From positions 2,854,001 through 2,918,000 of the forward strand of contig NC_088319.1 in NCBI RefSeq assembly GCF_910592395.1: a stretch of DNA of 64,000 nt. The letters are read 5' to 3'. A program made the position numbers and the translations under genes. This document shows positions 59,000-64,000 of the stretch, in pieces. Positions within the stretch are counted from its first letter, which is position 1. The number at the start of each line of letters is the position of its first letter. This DNA is from Lineus longissimus. Taxonomy: Eukaryota > Nemertea > Pilidiophora > Heteronemertea > Lineidae. The notes beneath the pieces were generated by a model. That model searched no databases. It was not told the origin of the DNA and was given only the letters and a program-made list of their open reading frames with translations.

Positions 59000-59386
59000 A
59001 TGCAATTCATGACTATATGGGAGTTATTGCTGGTCCTGACCAACATTGACAGAGCTCTAGCAAGTTTAGTGTTTTCCTCATTTCAATTCATGGCAATGGA
59101 CATTAACGGAACTGATAGCAATTTAACTTTCGCAATCTTACGAGTTCAGTCAATTCTTCGATGTGGTATGGCATGCTCGAATATTCAGATGTGCGTTGCC
59201 TTTTTCACCACCCCCCAGAACGGCCATGACCGCCATGATCAAACGGAAACCTGCCATCTTCACAAGGATGCTGCTACCAAGGACTGGACTTGCAGAGACG
59301 GGAAAACAGGGCATCGGCTTTGGAAAAAGCAGGTAGCCAATATTTCGGTTTTTATATTCGCAACCTATTTTGCAATAAAGACATAA
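59000..59386 (+). CDS. ORF A: PAN/Apple-like exon (U7)
   Basis: Full length. It differs from the U6 copy only at LRVQ versus LPGQ. The possible donor after KKQ is conserved. Confidence 0.5.
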   Translation: MQFMTIWELLLVLTNIDRALASLVFSSFQFMAMDINGTDSNLTFAILRVQSILRCGMACSNIQMCVAFFTTPQNGHDRHDQTETCHLHKDAATKDWTCRDGKTGHRLWKKQVANISVFIFATYFAIKT

Positions 59387-60370
59387 TTTGCTGTTGTTGC
59401 GTGCGCAACCGGTTAGACACTAGGACGGCGCTGCTTGCCCTACTGTCAAGCTCGCACTGGACTGTGTGATATCGGAATTTCGTTAGTCCTAGACTGGCTG
59501 CCTACCAGGGCTGAAGAAGCCATATTTAGTATATTTAGTGTGTTGGGTTTATTTACAGCTAGTATGAATGACTCGTTCTATGGAACGATCTCCATCATCC
59601 GCGCATTGCGCCCATAATTGTTAAAACTCAAATTTTCTTCAACGACGTTAACTGGTCGCCCGAGACTGGAATATGCAACTTTATGCAGCTGTTGAAACAA
59701 AAACCTAATTCTCGTGCGAATGCATGGCGTATAGTCAACTGAGGAATAAGGTGTACACCTACACTTCAACTTTGAGGGTAAATTATGGTCGTCTGATGAT
59801 TACTTCGATTCAACTGAACTGGTAAACATTTTTCACAAATATATGATAAATTACGTGAAACTGCACAATACAACTTTCAAATTCAGACCGACCTCTGCTT
59901 TAGGCGTACCTGTCTATAATGAAGTCGTATTTTAAGTCGTGCACTGCAATTTGGATAACCACTTCATTGTAGTTATCTTATACACTGATCCAATTTGATA
60001 TTATAAACATTACTGTAAAAATCCAGATGGAATGGCATAATGAAAACGTTCGTCGATTAACTGAATATTAGATAACTGTACGTAATTCAATATCGAGATG
60101 AGGTCGGAGAGGGACTCGGAGTGGGACTCGGAACGGGCCAAGGCTCAGATTTAGCGGAATCTGCAATAAACATTTGAAAAGTTCTATTAGTATCAATTTG
60201 CTGAAACCCATATATTTATCGACTTCGGAAAAAAAACAACCAACATGCATGACAAAATGATCTGCATTATTCTTCTCGGACCATTTCCACATCGGCTGTG
60301 GTGGGGAGAAGGCCAAACGTAGCAATTTTTACAAATAATTATCATATACATATTCTATAGCGATCTTTTC

Positions 60371-60553
60371 ATGTGCATTGTTTTTGGGTGTTTCCGCTCA
60401 ATTTTACCATATTTCCCAGTTTTCCGCAGTTTTCGTAGATTCCGCTTAATTGCCCTGGCCGTCAGGATGATTTTCAGAGTGGCGCTCATTGTTGCCAACC
60501 TGTCTATAATATATACAGGGTGTACCAAAAAGGATGTATCCACCTATACGTAA
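60371..60553 (+). pseudogene. ORF B with early stop (U7)
   Basis: Carries the TTA to TAA change seen in U5. A further Y to C replacement occurs in the hydrophobic segment. Confidence 0.35.
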
Positions 60554-60834
60554 ATAATGGGTTTTTATAAACAGGATGAGTGCATTACTTATGAAGATTG
60601 TCTAATCAACAGAGAGAGACAGCCTTCCATCTCTCCCACAATGTAATGTATTAAAACCTAATTTCAACAATTTCATCCACTTCATTTAAAGCTGTCATAT
60701 CTTAACTTTTAACCGCCACGCCGAACTAGCAGAGGGGCACCTATCGGTCGTACCGTGATGTAAGGATCTATGGCCAGTTCCCACCGTGGGCGGCATCAGT
60801 ATTTTACCTCACAGGGCTAAGTGTCATAGTCACA

Positions 60835-61836
60835 ATGGCTCGTTTTCATTACTCCTTGAGTCCTTATCGTAACGTCTACGTCTACAGCCAAGATGATATC
60901 AGCGGAGATTTTAAACTGACGTATCATTTTCATTTTAACGAGCTCACATACATTGCTGGCGAATATGACAATGATGTCATAGGTGTTAGCACTCGTCGTG
61001 GACGGAAATCTGTCGCTGAAAAGTTGCGAGCATTTCAATTCGATTTGATTGAAAGTAGCAATTGCCCAGAGTTGATTCTACCGTATGGTGAACTTGAGAA
61101 AAGCCTCGGTCCAAAGAATTCGAGGTTCAAATATTTCAAAATGGTTTCATGTGGTGAGAATGTTTTCTTGGAGTTGACCTTTCGATGCAAATTTCAGCAG
61201 CACAAAAACAGGGGAAAAGACCTGTTTATGTCTTGGTTAAATTGGTATAAAATAGTAAACATAGGGTTTGTTCTTAAACTTCGGTATGTTAAAAGCCTAA
61301 AAGAGATAAATTACTCTCTTGTGCCTGAAGCCGAAAGTGCTTTATTATCTGATGTGGATAACATCATGTTAGAGGATATCCGATGTGATTTGAATGGTTA
61401 TCTCTATAAATCATCAGCTAAAACACACTCCATCACCATCTTAGAAAAACCGTACGAGTATAATAAATCCACGTCGATTATCTTACGTGATGATTTTTTC
61501 AGAAAATTGGGAGACTCTGCAATTCTGTCTTTGTTAGGATCATATAATGTCGTCGTTGAGGTTCATCGGGCGAAGTTCGTTACCATATTTTTAAGTAAGC
61601 GTCCTAAGGAGAGCTTTAGGCTGAATCCTAAGAATCACGCTCAATTTCTGTTTAGGTTGCAATTGGGACCATGCCTGGATGAATCCGAGGTGGAAGCTAA
61701 GAATACGTTATTGATGACCTTACGTGACCCTTTTGTCTCCAACCATTGGTTAATAGTCGGTGCGAATGAAAGATTATTTGCCTGGCCCAAATTCGCTACT
61801 GGTAAGCAAATGACCGCAAAGGTATTTACTCTGTAA
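60835..61836 (+). CDS. ORF C, apparently intact with ATG (U7)
   Basis: 333 codons from ACAATGG to TAA. It differs from other copies by P for R in SNCPEL and K for R in SSAKTHS. U4, U5 and U7 carry the three uninterrupted copies with ATG. Confidence 0.55.
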   Translation: MARFHYSLSPYRNVYVYSQDDISGDFKLTYHFHFNELTYIAGEYDNDVIGVSTRRGRKSVAEKLRAFQFDLIESSNCPELILPYGELEKSLGPKNSRFKYFKMVSCGENVFLELTFRCKFQQHKNRGKDLFMSWLNWYKIVNIGFVLKLRYVKSLKEINYSLVPEAESALLSDVDNIMLEDIRCDLNGYLYKSSAKTHSITILEKPYEYNKSTSIILRDDFFRKLGDSAILSLLGSYNVVVEVHRAKFVTIFLSKRPKESFRLNPKNHAQFLFRLQLGPCLDESEVEAKNTLLMTLRDPFVSNHWLIVGANERLFAWPKFATGKQMTAKVFTL

Positions 61837-62636
61837 CAAAGTACTCGGGTGGACTTATATTGTTTATAAAGCTGAGCTGCACGAACAAATCTCACAGTAG
61901 CTGATTAAGAAACTAAGATGAGACGGATACGGCACAGCTATGGATGCAATATTTCTGACTGCTACTATGTCTAATAATTCACTACGTTATCTTTTCGGAA
62001 TTTGCACACTAGAATCTTTGTCTAAATTCTTATATCTACTATATATTATAGTAATGAAACACAGCCTTGGGCAGCCGGTGTCATATTATAGTTGACCAGG
62101 TTTAGGAGCATTGGTTAGGCAAGAGTCTTTAAATAAAAAATTTGAAAGACTCTCAGACTGGTTGAAAGACTCTGGTCAGGCAAATCCCAAGGATACTAAG
62201 TAATCTTGTTCTGAGCAACACCACTATCTTTTAATAAATGTGATGTGGTCACATTCCGGAGTTCAACTAAGTGCCCTTGGTCAGAACGATATGAAAACAC
62301 TATGAGCAAGTCGATGACTCTCATTTGAATGACGGTCGCCGTATTTGAAAGATCATCTTTCAAATGAGAGTCTGGAAAGAGTCAGTTCGAACACTAAACT
62401 GTTATTGCAATACAACGCAATAGTTTGAAATTGAAAGTGAAAGAAAGCGTTATTCGGAGGTTTCAGCTTGCATCTTCTTTTATTGACGGTCATGGCCTCT
62501 ATGGACCATATAATACAATCCATCAGAATACAATACGGCCGGAGACCTTTTCCAGGGGGACATTTTCCACTTCTACACTGGATTGTGTGACCCAGTTCAA
62601 TTTTGTCATCGATCAATTGAGTTCACCATCGCGTTG

Positions 62637-62850
62637 CAAAGATATCTGGTCGATCATCTTCATCGAATCGGAGTTTACGTCCTCATTTCAAAGATGTCTG
62701 GTCGCCGTCGTCACCGAGTTGGAGTTCATGCTAACGTTCGTGTTTCAACGATCGCTGGTCGAGTGCAGTCACCGAGTCGGAGCTTCTGACCACGTTTCAA
62801 CGATCTCAGGTTGATTATCGTCACCGAGTCGGAGTTCATGCAAATCTTTT
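62637..62850. repeat. Minisatellite (U7)
   Basis: Four repeats, U1-like version. Confidence 0.75.
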
Positions 62851-63523
62851 GATCGTTGTGTTTGTATTTTTTATGTCTATTTTAGACTACTTCTCAATGT
62901 TGGCTAGATGCATGATTTGCTGTAATGTTATCATTAATCCTGTGGTTTTGGTCATCATTTAATCGCGAGGCTTACAAGCGTCCTGGGATCACTTGATGAG
63001 CATGAATAATTGGTGAGATAGAAGACATTTGCCAGTAAGTTGAAGTGTGATTTAGATTCGATCTAAACCTTCCGACGTCCGCGTTCATTCACGTATATAT
63101 GGTCAGGTCAGCTAGCGTCTGCTATCTCATGTCATCACTCCATTCCCGATTGAGGGTCCCATGGAATCGCATCGTTTAGCTCAACTCTACTCATTGGACT
63201 TTTTTAAATTGTATGGCTTGCGATTCTGTCAGGTCCGGCCAGTGGAGACCAGTTTGCCACTGGCAAACCTGCAGACCAGTGCAACCTGCTCAGAGTCCGA
63301 CAATCGGCGACTAAACCGGTACCCCAACCACAGTCTTTGACTTTTGGGTGGAGGGTGGCCAGACACCCAGATGGAACTAAAACCAATCTCCATCTTCAGA
63401 GCTGATGAGCTCATTGTCCAGCCCTTGGCCATCTATCGACTCCTGTAGTGGAGATGGGCTCCACAAGGAGTTACCCAGCCCGTGAATCAACATGGCAAGG
63501 AAACAACGAAATCCATACCGGAC

Positions 63524-64000
63524 TCCAGACTCTTCTTGAGTGGTCAACATTCCTAGCGTGGGCATGGAACGACAGGTTTGGTTCATAAGGACACCGCCCC
63601 AGCAGTTCTGAAAGCAACTAATTGGTAGCCCCTATTGCACCAACTGTGAAATTACTAAAAACTAACCAGTATTCAGTTGTTCCAAAAAAAGGGAGGTAAA
63701 ACTACCATTAAAATGGTTAAGAATTACCATTTTGATAGTTAAAACAACTAATTTCACAGTCAGTGCAATAGCAACTACATGTACCAGAGTAGTAAAACAT
63801 AGCTACAATTAGTTACTTTTACTATTTAATTTTAAAAAGAGTACTGACCAGTCTCCAACCGTATGATGACTGTGAGGATCAGTGCAAAACCATTCAACCT
63901 GTCAGTTGTCCAGATCTACGCTCCAACAAGCTATGGATCCGAGGACAGGATGAATGGCTTTTACGACGATTTCATGGCTACTATGCAGTCTCTCTCAAAG
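63524..64000 (+). pseudogene. RTE-type endonuclease remnant, third variant (U7, partial)
   Basis: A deletion of about 290 bp removes the first part of the domain, joining CCATACCGGA to CTCCAGACTCTTC. The insert and the start of the middle part follow to the window end. Confidence 0.7.
63629..63850. mobile_element. Palindromic insert (U7)
   Basis: The full right palindrome arm is retained, as in U3, although the flanking remnant resembles type I. Confidence 0.5.

Larger units (their letters stand above)
58127..64000 (+). repeat. Tandem array unit U7 (partial, cut by window end)
   Basis: Clearly homologous to the other units up to base 64000. Its 5' part matches U5 and U6. Its endonuclease block is a third variant with a roughly 290 bp deletion at 63524. 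Confidence 0.93.

Noticed and set aside
1-64000. rDNA, histone or tRNA tandem array
   Set aside because: No recognisable rRNA, histone or tRNA sequence was found in the repeat unit.

Overview
The window looks like metazoan, probably marine-invertebrate, nuclear DNA (a mollusc would fit; the species is not established). Reasons: long AT-rich non-coding stretches, short exon-like ORFs with splice-like ends, a PAN/Apple-type cysteine pattern, a decayed RTE/CFDP2-type LINE endonuclease, and a complete-length DIRS-type tyrosine-recombinase retrotransposon. No rRNA, tRNA, CRISPR or bacterial operon was seen.

Layout: almost the whole window is one head-to-tail tandem array of a long unit, about 7.3-10 kb per copy: U1 1-8758, U2 8759-17482, U3 17483-25672, U4 25673-40849, U5 40850-48151, U6 48152-58126, U7 58127-64000 (cut by the window edge). 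Each unit carries, in + orientation: (i) a junction element with terminal inverted repeats; (ii) ORF A, 128 codons, signal-peptide-like start plus PAN-like domain; (iii) ORF B, 91 codons, basic with a hydrophobic stretch; (iv) ORF C, about 333 codons, a protein I do not recognise; (v) a short 52-57 bp minisatellite; (vi) a dead RTE-type endonuclease split by a palindromic insert; (vii) a tail with short unexplained ORFs. ORF C is present eight times because U6 carries a second B-C module.

The units are mosaics. Grouped by their 5' part they fall as (1,2)(3,4)(5,6,7); by the endonuclease block as (1,2,4,5)(3,6)(7); by the 3' palindrome as (1,5,6)(2,3,4). U1 and U2 are almost identical for about 7.4 kb and then diverge. 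This implies unequal exchange or gene conversion within the array.

Two later insertions interrupt U4: a roughly 6.0 kb DIRS-type element on the minus strand (29804-35788) with inverted terminal repeats, an internal complementary region, gag, RT/RNase H and tyrosine recombinase, inactivated by frameshifts and stops; and a roughly 0.65 kb foldback sequence (40201-40849) at the U4/U5 boundary.

The part most likely to be undescribed is the amplified A-B-C module: an intact PAN-like exon in six of seven units beside an unrecognised 333-residue ORF. ORF C keeps a well-placed ATG in four copies (three of them uninterrupted) and has lost it in the other four. Whether A, B and C are exons of one gene cannot be decided from sequence alone.
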